NCBI GenBank assembly: GCA_009908855.1
Contig: JAAAOM010000052.1
Coordinates: forward strand, 1-58,194
Reading direction: 5' to 3'
DNA from: Bacteroidota bacterium
Lineage (GTDB): Bacteria > Bacteroidota > Bacteroidia > Bacteroidales > JAAAOM01
Length of the DNA: 58,194 nucleotides
The notes beneath the pieces were generated by a model that saw only the letters and a list, made by a program, of their open reading frames with translations, made no database searches and was not told the DNA's origin. The translations under genes and the position numbers were made by a program. This document shows positions 42,742-52,534 of the stretch, piece by piece; the stretch's first letter is position 1, and each line of letters begins with the position of its first letter.

Positions 42742-43739
42742 CAAATTCTTGGAAGCTGCTCTCCGCTTAACAATTGTATCATTCGTTTCCCTCCGATTAC
42801 TGTATTCATTACTACCTTGCCGGGATTTGCTTTAGTGATATTCCCAATATAAGCCGCATTCACGCCCAATTCATGCTTTTTCAGTACCGTAATAGCTTTT
42901 TCAGATTGGGCTTCAGGGACCACCATTACCAGTTTCCCTTCGTTAGCAACATGCAAGGGATCAAAGCCAAGCATATCGCAAATACCGGCGGTTTCATTGC
43001 GTAATGGAATGGCTGATTCCAGTATTTCAATGCCATATATAGAATTCTGTACCAACTCAACCAAAACAGTAGCCAGGCCTCCCCGTGTAACATCCCGGGC
43101 CAGCTTAATTTCAACTTCTGATGCCAATGCCTGAATGAGGGTATGTAAACAGGCACAGTCGGATTGTATTTGTGATGACAAATGAAGACCTTCACGAGCG
43201 CCCACTATCGTCATGCCATGGTCAGCTATATAACCGTTTATAATAATAGCATCACCGGGCTCAACATTGCCATTATCTTTAAACTTTGTGTTTATCAGCC
43301 CGATACCGCTTGTGTTAATAAATAGCTGATCGCATTGCCCTTTGTGAACCACCTTGGTATCGCCGGTAACTATTTTGATTCCTGCTTGTTTTGCTGTATT
43401 TGCCATGCTCTTCACAACATTTTCCAATGTTTTCAGGGACAATCCTTCCTCCAGTATAAAACCGGCTGATAAATAATTGGGAACTGCACCCATCACCGCA
43501 AGGTCATTAACTGTACCGCATATCGCCAGCTTTCCAATATCACCGCCGGGAAAAATGATTGGATCAACCACAAAAGAATCGGTCGTGAATGCAATTTCAT
43601 TTCCTTCAATCGGTAACACCGCACTATCATCCAAGGCATTCAGCGTATCATTGTCGAAATATCGCAAAAAGATATTCCGGATAAGCTCTTGGGATAGCTT
43701 ACCACCACTCCCATGTCCTAAAACAATATATTTATCCAT
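42738..43739 (-). CDS. hypE: HypE hydrogenase maturation protein
   Basis: 333 residues from the ATG giving MDKYIVLGHGSGGKLSQEL; a Met two codons upstream (43745) is equally possible, and the frame extends further without support. 'VTGDTKVVHKGQ' and 'DVTRGGLATVL' are PurM-like ATP-site motifs. The C-terminus ends PRIC, the Cys that is carbamoylated and dehydrated to thiocyanate for the CN ligands of the NiFe site. Last gene of hypFCDE; the start overlaps hypD. Confidence 0.94.
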   Translation of the reverse strand: MDKYIVLGHGSGGKLSQELIRNIFLRYFDNDTLNALDDSAVLPIEGNEIAFTTDSFVVDPIIFPGGDIGKLAICGTVNDLAVMGAVPNYLSAGFILEEGLSLKTLENVVKSMANTAKQAGIKIVTGDTKVVHKGQCDQLFINTSGIGLINTKFKDNGNVEPGDAIIINGYIADHGMTIVGAREGLHLSSQIQSDCACLHTLIQALASEVEIKLARDVTRGGLATVLVELVQNSIYGIEILESAIPLRNETAGICDMLGFDPLHVANEGKLVMVVPEAQSEKAITVLKKHELGVNAAYIGNITKANPGKVVMNTVIGGKRMIQLLSGEQLPRIC

Positions 43740-44814
43740 TTCCATATAAATAATATGCCTGACAAGCCCCTTCATTGGATACCATACAGGCCCCAACCGG
43801 ATTGCCGGGATGACAGGCCTTACCGAATAATCTACATTCCGATGGACTTCTCAGACCTTTTAAAATATCTCCACAAATACATCCAACGGGCTCCTTTGGC
43901 AATTCCATATTTTTGGGTAACCATTGTTTAGCATCATGCGCTCTATATTGAGTACGAATGCCTAATCCGCTATTGGGCAATACACCCAATCCGCGCCACC
44001 AATCATCTTCGGGCTCAAAAATTTCATCCATCAGTTCCAATGCTTTGGTATTTCCACCCTCATTTACCACTCTTTTATATTGTATCTCAACGCCAGGAGT
44101 ATTATTCTGTGTTTGATTGATAAGCATCCAAACAGAATATAAAATATCCAATGGTTCAAAACCCGAAATAACAACTGGTGTCTGATATTTTTCCACAAGT
44201 GGTTCGTATATTTTCGATCCGGTAATGGCACTTACATGTCCGGGAGCGATAAATCCATCCAGGTTTATATCACCTGATAGCAGACTGTCCATTGCCGGTG
44301 GCATAATTTTGTGGGCGCTGAGAACATAAAAATTTTCCAGTGACTGCCTGTGCGCTTCCTGAATAGCAACTGCAGTTGCCGGTGCGGTGGTTTCAAAGCC
44401 TATCCCAAGAAAAATAACTTTTTTATCCTGGTTGTCAATGGCCATTTGGATCGCTGCTAATGAAGACAAAACAATACGAATATCAGCTCCTTTTCCTCGT
44501 TCATTTTCCAATGATGAATTGCTTCCGGGAACCCGTATTAAATCGCCATAAGTTGCTATAATGGTATCTGTTTGACGGCTTAAAGCAATGGCCTGGTCTA
44601 TAAAACCGGTACTGGTTACACAAACAGGACATCCCGGGCCGGAAATTAACCGAATGGATTCAGGCAGCATGGATGGTATTCCAAAACGTTGTATTGACAT
44701 GGTATGCCCTCCGCATACCTCCATATATTGCACTGGCCGACCATTGTAGGTACCAATGGCTTTTGCCAACTTTTGTACATCATCCTTATTGCGGAACTCT
44801 GTAATATATTTCAC
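43732..44814 (-). CDS. hypD: HypD hydrogenase maturation protein
   Basis: A 360-residue protein: 'YMEVCGGHTMSIQRFGI', 'SGPGCPVCVT', 'GFETTAPATA', 'APGHVSAI' and C-terminal cysteines around 'GCICGDILKG' and 'CRLFGKAC' of the [4Fe-4S] site. Scaffold for Fe(CN)2CO assembly with HypC. The start codon is GTG, immediately after the hypC stop with no gap. Confidence 0.95.
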   Translation of the reverse strand: MKYITEFRNKDDVQKLAKAIGTYNGRPVQYMEVCGGHTMSIQRFGIPSMLPESIRLISGPGCPVCVTSTGFIDQAIALSRQTDTIIATYGDLIRVPGSNSSLENERGKGADIRIVLSSLAAIQMAIDNQDKKVIFLGIGFETTAPATAVAIQEAHRQSLENFYVLSAHKIMPPAMDSLLSGDINLDGFIAPGHVSAITGSKIYEPLVEKYQTPVVISGFEPLDILYSVWMLINQTQNNTPGVEIQYKRVVNEGGNTKALELMDEIFEPEDDWWRGLGVLPNSGLGIRTQYRAHDAKQWLPKNMELPKEPVGCICGDILKGLRSPSECRLFGKACHPGNPVGACMVSNEGACQAYYLYGNG

Positions 44815-45033
44815 TTATGTAAAATTTTTTAATTCCTTCAACACTTTCAACATTTCGGTTGCTTCACTGTCATTGATCTTTTCAAGTGCAAAGCCAACAT
44901 GAACCAATACATAATCATTTACCTTTACGTCCTCAACCAATTGTAAACTTACTTCCACCAGGTTTCCCTGGATGGAGACATCCGCCTTATCACCTCGGAT
45001 TGCCAATACTTTACCCGGAATTGATAAACACAT
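44815..45033 (-). CDS. hypC: HypC/HybG-type hydrogenase maturation chaperone
   Basis: 72 residues from ATG 45033, giving the obligatory MCLSIPGKV N-terminus whose Cys2 binds the Fe unit. The longer frame to 45099 runs into hypF and was rejected. 4 bp after the hypF stop. Confidence 0.95.
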   Translation of the reverse strand: MCLSIPGKVLAIRGDKADVSIQGNLVEVSLQLVEDVKVNDYVLVHVGFALEKINDSEATEMLKVLKELKNFT

Positions 45034-45037
45034 GGTA

Positions 45038-47323
45038 TTATTTTTTTTGTTGTTCTCGTTTTGCGGCTGCAACGGCAATCTGCCCCAATGCCAATCCACC
45101 GTCGTTGCACGGAACCTGCAGCGGGATTAATACATCCACTTCCAGTTTGGCAAGTTCCCTTTCTGTTTTTTCGAGTAAAAAGGCGTTTTGAAAAACACCC
45201 CCTGATAAAACAACTTTTCGGGATGCATATCGCTTCATCATATTTTTAACACAATATACAATAATTGAAACTAATGTATTATGAAATTTGGTGGCAATCA
45301 CAGGAATCGGGATTTTTTTTATTATATCATCTACAATTTCTTTAATGGTTGCCTTTAACTGAATTGTACTACTTATATTAAAGGTATATTCAGATTGTAT
45401 GGATTCATCTGTCAGAGCCTCAAACAGCATAGGAGCTTGTGCATGAAAATCGCTGTGAATACATGTTCCTGTTAATGCAGCAATGGCATCGAATAGTCGC
45501 CCCACGGCAGATGATTGTGGTGTATTTATTTCCCGATCCAGCATATCCAACACCAGATTAATATCTTTCATATTGACCTTATTCATAAAAGGAAGCTCAA
45601 TTCCGGTTAATGCTCTTCCATATACCCGATATAAACACGCAATGGCTGTCCTCCAGGGGTCTTTTATACTTTTATCACCGCCGGGTAAAGGAAGATATTC
45701 AAAGTGTATAAATCTTTCAAACGAATTTAAATCAGTATACATAAATTCTCCTCCCCAGATATGTCCGTCATCACCAAGTCCGGTGCCATCAAAACACACG
45801 CCGATTACGGGTTCTGTTTGGTTGTGTTCGGCCATACAGCCTGCAATATGGGCATGATGATGTTGTACTTCAATAAGCGGTAATTCCAATTCGCGTGCAT
45901 ATTGGGTTGCCAGATAATCAGGGTGTTTATCTGTTGCCACTATTTGCGGGTTTACCCTGAATAAAGATTTGAACTTTTCAATTGTTTCGGTGTAAAATGT
46001 ATATGTTTCAAAATCTTTCAGATCGCCCAGGTGTTGACTCATGATCACTTCCTTACCCTTTCCCACAGCAAAGCAATTGGTAAGTTCAGCACCGGTGGCC
46101 AGTATATTGTCTACATTTACCGGAATCTGAACAGGTAGGGGTACAAACCCTCGTGCACGGCGAATAATTCGTTGTTTATCGCCTACCACCTTAACTACCG
46201 AGTCATCAATACGATTATGGATATCACGATTATAAACAACAATTCCATCAACGCGGTCACCAAATTTTTTCAAAGCAACCTGATTTTCTGTAACAATGGG
46301 TTCATCTCTCAGATTACCACTTGTCATCACAACTACAGGTGTTTTTAAATGATCAAACATTAAAAAGTGCATGGGCATGTAAGGTAACATAACACCCAAT
46401 GCACCAAATCCTTCATTGATACCTTTAACAAGGGATTTCTTCTGACGCAGTAATACAATCGGCCTTTTCCAATTTGTTAATGCGTTTTGTTCCGCATTGT
46501 TTATATAGGCATATTCACGCAGGCATTTTATGTCTTTAAACATTAACGCAAAGGGTTTTTGATCTCGTTGTTTAATGCTTCTGAGTTTATGTACAGCATC
46601 CTCATGTCCGGCATCGACCATCAGATGATAACCACCTGTCCCCTTCATGGCTAGTACCCCGCCGTTATCAATTATAATAGCCAATGCGTTTAAAATCTCA
46701 TGGATGTTTTTAGTTTTATGGTCGGTTTTCCATAATTCATAATGTGGCCCACATTGATTACATGCTATGGGTTGGGCATGAAAACGCCTGTCCATAATAT
46801 CGTGATATTCGATCTGACATTGTTCACATAATATGAATTCAGCCATTGACGTATGCTTCCGGTCATAAGGCAACGATTTAATGATCGAAAACCGCGGGCC
46901 ACAAAAGGTGCAGTTTACCAAAGGATAATAGTTACGAGAAGAAGAACGTCTCATATCATCTAAACAAGCCTCACAAACAGCAATATCCGGGCTTACCCGT
47001 GTTACCTGATCCGATACATCTTCACTGGCTTCAATGGTAAAGTGATTATAACCCATTGGAGAAACATCTTTTTCCTCCATGGAGGAATATATGGCAGTCC
47101 AGGGCTTCTGTGAATGGAGTCGTAAGCGAAAACAGTTATAATTCTCTTCCTTTCCTTCAATCCGAATTAATACGGCTTCATTCGTATTTCTAACCCATCC
47201 GTTAAGCTGACAATCATGCGCCAACCGATAAATAAACGGTCGAAATCCGATTCCCTGAACCAAACCGCGAATGATTATCTCCCTTGAGATGATTGAATGA
47301 TTCCTGTTTTTATTTTTAATCAT
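45038..47323 (-). CDS. hypF: HypF carbamoyltransferase
   Basis: A 761-residue protein: an N-terminal acylphosphatase domain ('IIRGLVQGIGFRPFIYRLA'), two zinc-finger pairs ('CEACLDDM' with 'CTFCGPRF', and 'CEQCQIEYHD' with 'CNQCGPHY'), a YrdC-like domain ('VLAMKGTGGYHLMVDA') and a Kae1-like domain ('VQHHHAHIAGCMAEH'). It makes the thiocarbamate on HypE from carbamoyl phosphate. First gene of the leftward hyp operon. Confidence 0.96.
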   Translation of the reverse strand: MIKNKNRNHSIISREIIIRGLVQGIGFRPFIYRLAHDCQLNGWVRNTNEAVLIRIEGKEENYNCFRLRLHSQKPWTAIYSSMEEKDVSPMGYNHFTIEASEDVSDQVTRVSPDIAVCEACLDDMRRSSSRNYYPLVNCTFCGPRFSIIKSLPYDRKHTSMAEFILCEQCQIEYHDIMDRRFHAQPIACNQCGPHYELWKTDHKTKNIHEILNALAIIIDNGGVLAMKGTGGYHLMVDAGHEDAVHKLRSIKQRDQKPFALMFKDIKCLREYAYINNAEQNALTNWKRPIVLLRQKKSLVKGINEGFGALGVMLPYMPMHFLMFDHLKTPVVVMTSGNLRDEPIVTENQVALKKFGDRVDGIVVYNRDIHNRIDDSVVKVVGDKQRIIRRARGFVPLPVQIPVNVDNILATGAELTNCFAVGKGKEVIMSQHLGDLKDFETYTFYTETIEKFKSLFRVNPQIVATDKHPDYLATQYARELELPLIEVQHHHAHIAGCMAEHNQTEPVIGVCFDGTGLGDDGHIWGGEFMYTDLNSFERFIHFEYLPLPGGDKSIKDPWRTAIACLYRVYGRALTGIELPFMNKVNMKDINLVLDMLDREINTPQSSAVGRLFDAIAALTGTCIHSDFHAQAPMLFEALTDESIQSEYTFNISSTIQLKATIKEIVDDIIKKIPIPVIATKFHNTLVSIIVYCVKNMMKRYASRKVVLSGGVFQNAFLLEKTERELAKLEVDVLIPLQVPCNDGGLALGQIAVAAAKREQQKK

Positions 47324-47351
47324 TCTATATTACGCTATTATTGGATTTTAA

Positions 47352-47390
47352 GTGTACATGTTATAAATGTAACTATTTTTTTGTGTACAT
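47352..47390. promoter_or_regulatory. divergent hyp/hox control region with repeats and a CRP/FNR-like dyad
   Basis: The 111-bp spacer 47324-47434 contains GTGTACAT twice (47352-47359 and 47383-47390). Between them is the dyad GTTA-N6-TAAC (47360-47373, GTTATAAATGTAAC), which has the spacing of CRP/FNR-family sites. It may coordinate both operons. No clean TAnnTTTG is visible. Confidence 0.45.
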
Positions 47391-47434
47391 TTATGAGGTA
47401 TTGTGAATTGAATAACACTAAATTTTTCCCGCCT

Positions 47435-49234
47435 ATGAAATCAGCTATTCACAAAATCACGAAAACTTACCACAACGATAAAACCCGTTTAATGGATATG
47501 CTCATTGAAGTACAATCGGAGTTTGGTTACATCCCCAATGAGGCTATCGATGAAATTGCTGTGGCCACAAAAATATCCAGGGCCGATGTGGAACAAACCC
47601 GTTCATTTTATCATTTCTTTTCCACCCAGTATACCGGTAAATTTGCCATATATTTAAACACCAGTGTATCCTCCTTTATGAGGGGCAGAAACGATGTAGC
47701 CCGTACCCTGGAAAAAGAAGTTGGTTGCCATTTTAATTCGGTTAGTAAAGACGGATTAATCGGTTTATTCGATACTTCCTGCATTGGCATGAGTGATCAG
47801 GAACCGGCGGCCATTATTAACGGAAAGATATTCCCTAATCTTACACCTTTTCGTGCCAAAGAACTGGTGCGCGATATCCGGGCCGGGAAAACACTTGAAG
47901 AATTAGTTGTTGAAGGATATGGCGATGGCCAAAACAGTTCCGAAGAAATTAAGGCAGTTGTGAATAATAATATCCGTAAAATTGGCCCAGTGCTCGATAT
48001 GAATTACAAACCCGGGCATGCAATTAAAGAAAAACTAAAACAATATACCCCCGATCAAATAATTGCCGAGGTTAAGGCTTCCAATATCAGAGGACGCGGA
48101 GGAGCGGGGTTTCCAACCGGTATGAAATGGGAACTCTGCCGAAAAGCCGAAGGTAAGCAAAAGTATATCTTTTGTAATGCCGATGAAGGTGAACCCGGCA
48201 CATTCAAAGACCGTGTAATACTTACCCAACGACCCAAATTATTGCTGGAAGGAATGGTGATAGCCGCTTATGCCGTTGGTGCTACAGAAGGTATTCTATA
48301 CATAAGGCATGAATACAAATACCTGAAGAATTACCTTGAAAATCTTATTCAGGGTGCACATGAACGAAATTTACTGGGCAAAAATATTGCGGGTATCAAA
48401 GGATTTAACTTCGATATCCGTATACAATACGGAGCCGGAGCCTATGTTTGCGGTGAGGAATCAGCGCTCATAGAATCAGCCGAAGGCAAACGCGGAGAAC
48501 CACGTGATCGCCCGCCATTCCCGGTTGAAAAGGGTTACCTGGATCAACCCACCATAGTCAATAATGTGGAAACATTTTGTGCCGTTGTAAAGATACTGTT
48601 AAACGGTGGTGAATGGTATAAATCATTCGGTACCGATGACTCCACCGGAACCAAAGTGTTAAGTATTTCAGGCGATTGCAAATTTCCGGGTGTTTATGAA
48701 GTTGAATGGGGATTTAGCGTGAATGATATTTGCGAAATGGTTGGAGCTGATGATGTACAGGCTGTGCAGGTAGGCGGTCCGTCGGGATCGTTGGTTGACC
48801 CGGGCGATTTTGACCGTATACTCAGCTATGGAGACCTCTCAACAGGTGGTTCATTAATGATTTTCAATGCAGGCAGAGACATCCTTGAAGAAGTGGTTCT
48901 TAATTTCACCGATTTCTTTATCGAAGAATCCTGTGGCTCATGCTCAACCTGTCGTGTTATGCCTGTACTGCTTAGAAATAAATTAAAGAAAATACTGGAT
49001 GCACGTGGTATAAAGCAGGATTTGAAGGACATGGAAGAATGGGGTAAGGTTTTAAAGGCCAGCCGCTGCGGACTCGGCCAGACTGCCGCGAACCCAATAC
49101 TGACCAGCCTTAAGAATTTCAGGTATTTATACCATAAAAAAATACAAATGGGCACTGATTTCGATACCGGTTTCGACTTAAAAGCCGCAGTGATCGATGC
49201 AAGTGAAGCCGTTGGAAGAATGCCCGAAGCATAA
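47435..49234 (+). CDS. hoxF: HoxF: NADH-binding (NuoE/NuoF fusion) subunit of bidirectional [NiFe] hydrogenase
   Basis: 599 residues from ATG 47435; the frame upstream lies in the promoter region. The NuoE-like domain (1-170) has 'YLNTSVSSF' and 'FDTSCIGMSDQEP' where NuoE has its four [2Fe-2S] Cys; here they read N75, S80, C116, S120. The NuoF part has an FMN/NADH site ('IRGRGGAGFPTGMKWEL', 'GAGAYVCGEESALIESAEGKRG') and a [4Fe-4S] site ('ESCGSCSTCR' plus 'SRCGLGQ'). It passes electrons between NAD(H) and the hydrogenase. Confidence 0.92.
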   Translation: MKSAIHKITKTYHNDKTRLMDMLIEVQSEFGYIPNEAIDEIAVATKISRADVEQTRSFYHFFSTQYTGKFAIYLNTSVSSFMRGRNDVARTLEKEVGCHFNSVSKDGLIGLFDTSCIGMSDQEPAAIINGKIFPNLTPFRAKELVRDIRAGKTLEELVVEGYGDGQNSSEEIKAVVNNNIRKIGPVLDMNYKPGHAIKEKLKQYTPDQIIAEVKASNIRGRGGAGFPTGMKWELCRKAEGKQKYIFCNADEGEPGTFKDRVILTQRPKLLLEGMVIAAYAVGATEGILYIRHEYKYLKNYLENLIQGAHERNLLGKNIAGIKGFNFDIRIQYGAGAYVCGEESALIESAEGKRGEPRDRPPFPVEKGYLDQPTIVNNVETFCAVVKILLNGGEWYKSFGTDDSTGTKVLSISGDCKFPGVYEVEWGFSVNDICEMVGADDVQAVQVGGPSGSLVDPGDFDRILSYGDLSTGGSLMIFNAGRDILEEVVLNFTDFFIEESCGSCSTCRVMPVLLRNKLKKILDARGIKQDLKDMEEWGKVLKASRCGLGQTAANPILTSLKNFRYLYHKKIQMGTDFDTGFDLKAAVIDASEAVGRMPEA

Positions 49235-49258
49235 TTTAACACCTTAAAAATCAACATT

Positions 49259-49984
49259 ATGGCCAAATTTATAAAATTTACCATCGATGGTGAGGAGTGC
49301 ATGGCGCAGGAGGGCAAATACGTGGTTGATGCAGCCAGAGAAAATGGAATTTATATTCCTACATTATGTAATGTTCAGGGTATAAAACCTAAAGGCGCCT
49401 GTCGTATCTGCTCGGTTAAAATCAATGGCCGACTCATGACAGCCTGCACAACACCTGTTACCGATGGTATGATTATCGAAAACGATCATGCCGATATTCA
49501 GGAATTGCGGAAATCCATTATTGAACTGCTATTTGTTGAGGGAAATCATTTATGCCCGTCCTGTGAGAAAAGCGGCAGTTGTGAACTTCAGGCGCTGGCT
49601 TATCGGTTTGAAATGATGGTGCCACGTTTTCCGTATTTCTTTCCCCTTCGTGAAATCGATGCCAGCCATCCCAAAATTATTAAAGACCATAACCGATGTA
49701 TTCTTTGTAAGCGTTGCATTCGTGTGATCAAAGACAAGGATGGTAAAAATATTTTTGCCTTCCGCGACCGGGGCCATCATACCGGTATTTATATTGATCC
49801 GGAACTGGCTGATAATCTGACTGATGAACTGGCCGATAAAGCAGCAGATATTTGCCCGGTAGGGGCCATACTCAAAAGAGAATCAGGTTTTAAAACACCT
49901 ATTGGTAATCGAAAATATGACCAGGAACCTATTGGTGCTGATGTTGAAAAAATAAATCCATCTAACGGGAGGAAGAAATCATGA
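49259..49984 (+). CDS. hoxU: HoxU: Fe-S subunit of bidirectional hydrogenase
   Basis: A 241-residue protein: an N-terminal [2Fe-2S] domain ('PTLCNVQGIKPKGACRICSV' plus 'TACTTPV'), a His-Cys3 [4Fe-4S] site ('GNHLCPSCEKSGSCELQ') and a further cluster motif ('NRCILCKRCIRV' with 'ADICPVGAI'). It wires HoxF to HoxY. The length matches HoxU rather than NuoG. It overlaps hoxY by 4 bp. Confidence 0.93.
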   Translation: MAKFIKFTIDGEECMAQEGKYVVDAARENGIYIPTLCNVQGIKPKGACRICSVKINGRLMTACTTPVTDGMIIENDHADIQELRKSIIELLFVEGNHLCPSCEKSGSCELQALAYRFEMMVPRFPYFFPLREIDASHPKIIKDHNRCILCKRCIRVIKDKDGKNIFAFRDRGHHTGIYIDPELADNLTDELADKAADICPVGAILKRESGFKTPIGNRKYDQEPIGADVEKINPSNGRKKS

Positions 49985-50532
49985 ACAAACCAATAGTAGC
50001 GACCACATCGTTGGCAGGATGTTTTGGATGCCACATGTCATTGCTGGATATTGACGAACGAATTCTACATCTTATTGATCTGGTTGATTTCAACAAATCC
50101 CCCATCAATGACATAAAAAAATTTACCAAAACATGTGACATCGGCCTTATTGAGGGCGGATGTTGCCTGGATGAGAACGTGCACGTGCTGCAGGATTTCA
50201 GAAAAAATTGTAAAATACTCATTTCAGTGGGTGAGTGCGCCATCATGGGCGGGCTTCCTGCTATGCGGAATGGCCTTTCGGTTAAAGAATGCCTGGATGA
50301 AGCCTATTTAAATGGCCCAACCGTAAAAAACCATAACCAGGGTAAAGTAATGCCCAACGATGAGGAGCTACCCGTTCTGTTAAATAAAGTATATCCTTGC
50401 CATGAAGTAGTAAAAATCGATTATTACCTGCCTGGTTGTCCACCCAGAGCCGATTTAATATGGGAAGCTCTGGTTGCATTGATTCACGGCAATGAAATGG
50501 ATTTACCTTATGAAGTCATCAAATTTGATTAA
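49981..50532 (+). CDS. hoxY: HoxY: [NiFe] hydrogenase small subunit
   Basis: A 183-residue protein: 'SLAGCFGCHMSLLDID' (C14, C17), 'SVGECAIMGGLP' and 'YLPGCPPRADL' bind the proximal [4Fe-4S] cluster. There is no Tat signal and no medial/distal cluster domain, as in cytosolic group 3 enzymes. Confidence 0.95.
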   Translation: MNKPIVATTSLAGCFGCHMSLLDIDERILHLIDLVDFNKSPINDIKKFTKTCDIGLIEGGCCLDENVHVLQDFRKNCKILISVGECAIMGGLPAMRNGLSVKECLDEAYLNGPTVKNHNQGKVMPNDEELPVLLNKVYPCHEVVKIDYYLPGCPPRADLIWEALVALIHGNEMDLPYEVIKFD

Positions 50533-50543
50533 AAAGTACTACT

Positions 50544-52025
50544 ATGTCACAAAAAATTACCATATCGCCGGTTACCCGGGTTGAAGGTCATGGAAAAGTG
50601 TCCATCCATTTAGATGATAATAATCAGGTATCACAAAGCAGGTTACATATTGTTGAATTTCGCGGTTTTGAAAGATTTGTGCAGGGCCGACCTTATTGGG
50701 AAGCTCCTGTTCTGGTTCAGCGTTTATGCGGAATTTGTCCGGTTAGCCATCACCTGGCGGCTGCCAAGGCCATGGATGTGATTGTAGGCGCCGGAACAGG
50801 AGACGGACTAACTCCAACGGGCGAAAAAATGCGCAGACTGATGCATTACGGACAGATGTTTCAGTCGCATGCCCTGCACTTTTTCCATTTGGTTTCGCCC
50901 GACTTATTATTGGGCATTGATGCTGATCCGGCCATACGAAATGTAATTGGTGTGGCACAAAACGAAAATTTTCAGGCGCTGGCCGTACAGGGTGTTATGA
51001 TGCGTAAATACGGACAGGAAATTATCAAACATACAGCCGGTAAAAAAATTCATGGTACAGGTGCCATTCCTGGAGGAATAAATAAAAATCTGAGCACGGA
51101 GGAACGGGATCTATTGTTAAATGGCGAAGACCCTTTGAACGCTGCCAAAATGATTAAATGGGCCGAAGAGGCGTTGGCTCTGTTTAAAGATTACTACCAT
51201 AAACACAGGGATTTTGTCGATAACTTTTCCTATTTCCCTTCCAATCACCTAAGCCTGGTACGTAAAGACGGGGCGCTGGATTTTTATCACGGTGTGCTCA
51301 GAGCCGTAGATGCTGAAGGCAATAAAATACTGAAAGATGTTGATTATCAACATTACCTTAATTACATAGCCGAAGAAGTGCGTTCATGGAGTTATATGAA
51401 GTTTCCCTTTCTTACTGAACTGGGAAAAGAGAATGGCTGGTACAGAGTTGGTCCACTGGCCCGGTTAAATACAGCCGATTTTATTCCTTCTCCAAAAGCC
51501 CAACAGGAATTTGAGGCATACAAAGCACACACCAACGGTAAACCAAACAATTATTGCCTGCACACACATTGGGCCCGACTGATCGAAACATTACACGCAG
51601 CTGAAGTCATTAAAGACCTGCTGGAAGACCCTGATTTACAAAAAGACGATCTGGTGGTGAAAGGTAAACGCATGCCTGAAGGTGTTGGACTGCTGGAAGC
51701 ACCGAGAGGTACGCTTTTTCATCATTATGAGGTGAATAAAGATGATCAAATAACCATGGCGAACCTAATTGTCTCCACAACCAATAATAATCAACCCATG
51801 AACAATGCCGTGGAAAATGTAGCCAAAGCCTGGATGAACGGACAAAATGAAATAACCGAACCCATGATGAATGCCGTGGAGGTTGCCATACGGGCTTATG
51901 ACCCCTGCCTTAGCTGTGCAACCCATGCTTTGGGCAAAATGCCTCTTGAAATATCATTGTACAACAATCACAATGAACTAATTGATCAAATGCAATCAGA
52001 TTATACCCATACAAAATCTTCCTGA
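50544..52025 (+). CDS. hoxH: HoxH: [NiFe] hydrogenase large subunit
   Basis: A 493-residue protein. The L1 motif 'QRLCGICPVSHH' and L2 motif 'DPCLSCATHA' supply the four Cys ligands of the NiFe centre. A tail of about 30 residues after the L2 His should be removed by the endopeptidase encoded next. It oxidises or produces H2. With HoxF, HoxU and HoxY it forms a group 3d-like NAD-linked enzyme; the exact class needs a phylogeny. Confidence 0.96.
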   Translation: MSQKITISPVTRVEGHGKVSIHLDDNNQVSQSRLHIVEFRGFERFVQGRPYWEAPVLVQRLCGICPVSHHLAAAKAMDVIVGAGTGDGLTPTGEKMRRLMHYGQMFQSHALHFFHLVSPDLLLGIDADPAIRNVIGVAQNENFQALAVQGVMMRKYGQEIIKHTAGKKIHGTGAIPGGINKNLSTEERDLLLNGEDPLNAAKMIKWAEEALALFKDYYHKHRDFVDNFSYFPSNHLSLVRKDGALDFYHGVLRAVDAEGNKILKDVDYQHYLNYIAEEVRSWSYMKFPFLTELGKENGWYRVGPLARLNTADFIPSPKAQQEFEAYKAHTNGKPNNYCLHTHWARLIETLHAAEVIKDLLEDPDLQKDDLVVKGKRMPEGVGLLEAPRGTLFHHYEVNKDDQITMANLIVSTTNNNQPMNNAVENVAKAWMNGQNEITEPMMNAVEVAIRAYDPCLSCATHALGKMPLEISLYNNHNELIDQMQSDYTHTKSS

Positions 52026-52026
52026 A

Positions 52027-52524
52027 ATGGAAACAACTAAAAAGATATTAATTTACGGCTATGGCAATCCCGGCAGGCAGGACGACGGTCTGGGTAATGC
52101 CATGATTCAACTACTGGATGGTTGGTTGTTTGAATTTCCTATGCCTCATGTACAGCTCGATTCAAATTATCAATTGAATATTGAGGATGCAACTGAACTA
52201 AAAGGAAAAGTTTTAGTTATCTTTGTCGACGCAAGTGTAAACGAAAATGTAAAGCAGTTCGAACTGATACCCGTTCAACCAACTGCTAAAGCTGAGTTTA
52301 CAATGCATGCAACATCACCGGGATATATATTGCATTTGTGTGAACAAATGTTTAATTCACATCCCGAAACATGGTTGATGCAAATAAAAGGATTATCTTG
52401 GGAAATGAAAGAAGAGTTAACGGAACAGGCAAAAGATAATTTACAGGAAGCCTTTGAATATCTGAAAGATATGATTATGCATCCTTGTAAGTTGCTGCAG
52501 GAAAAACATACACATACTTACTAA
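52027..52524 (+). CDS. hoxW: hydrogenase maturation protease (HoxW-like)
   Basis: 165 residues from ATG 52027, 1 bp after the hoxH stop. 'YGNPGRQDDGLGNAM' has the Asp that senses Ni, and 'FVDASVN' the second Asp region. It cuts the HoxH C-terminal tail after Ni insertion. The longer frame from TTG 51982 lies within hoxH. Confidence 0.9.
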   Translation: METTKKILIYGYGNPGRQDDGLGNAMIQLLDGWLFEFPMPHVQLDSNYQLNIEDATELKGKVLVIFVDASVNENVKQFELIPVQPTAKAEFTMHATSPGYILHLCEQMFNSHPETWLMQIKGLSWEMKEELTEQAKDNLQEAFEYLKDMIMHPCKLLQEKHTHTY

Positions 52525-52534
52525 ATAGAAAAAT

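Noticed and set aside
47297-47434. N-terminal extension of HoxF (46 extra residues)
   Set aside because: It overlaps the hypF start and the divergent promoter region, and its sequence is not NuoE-like. ATG 47435 fits the family.
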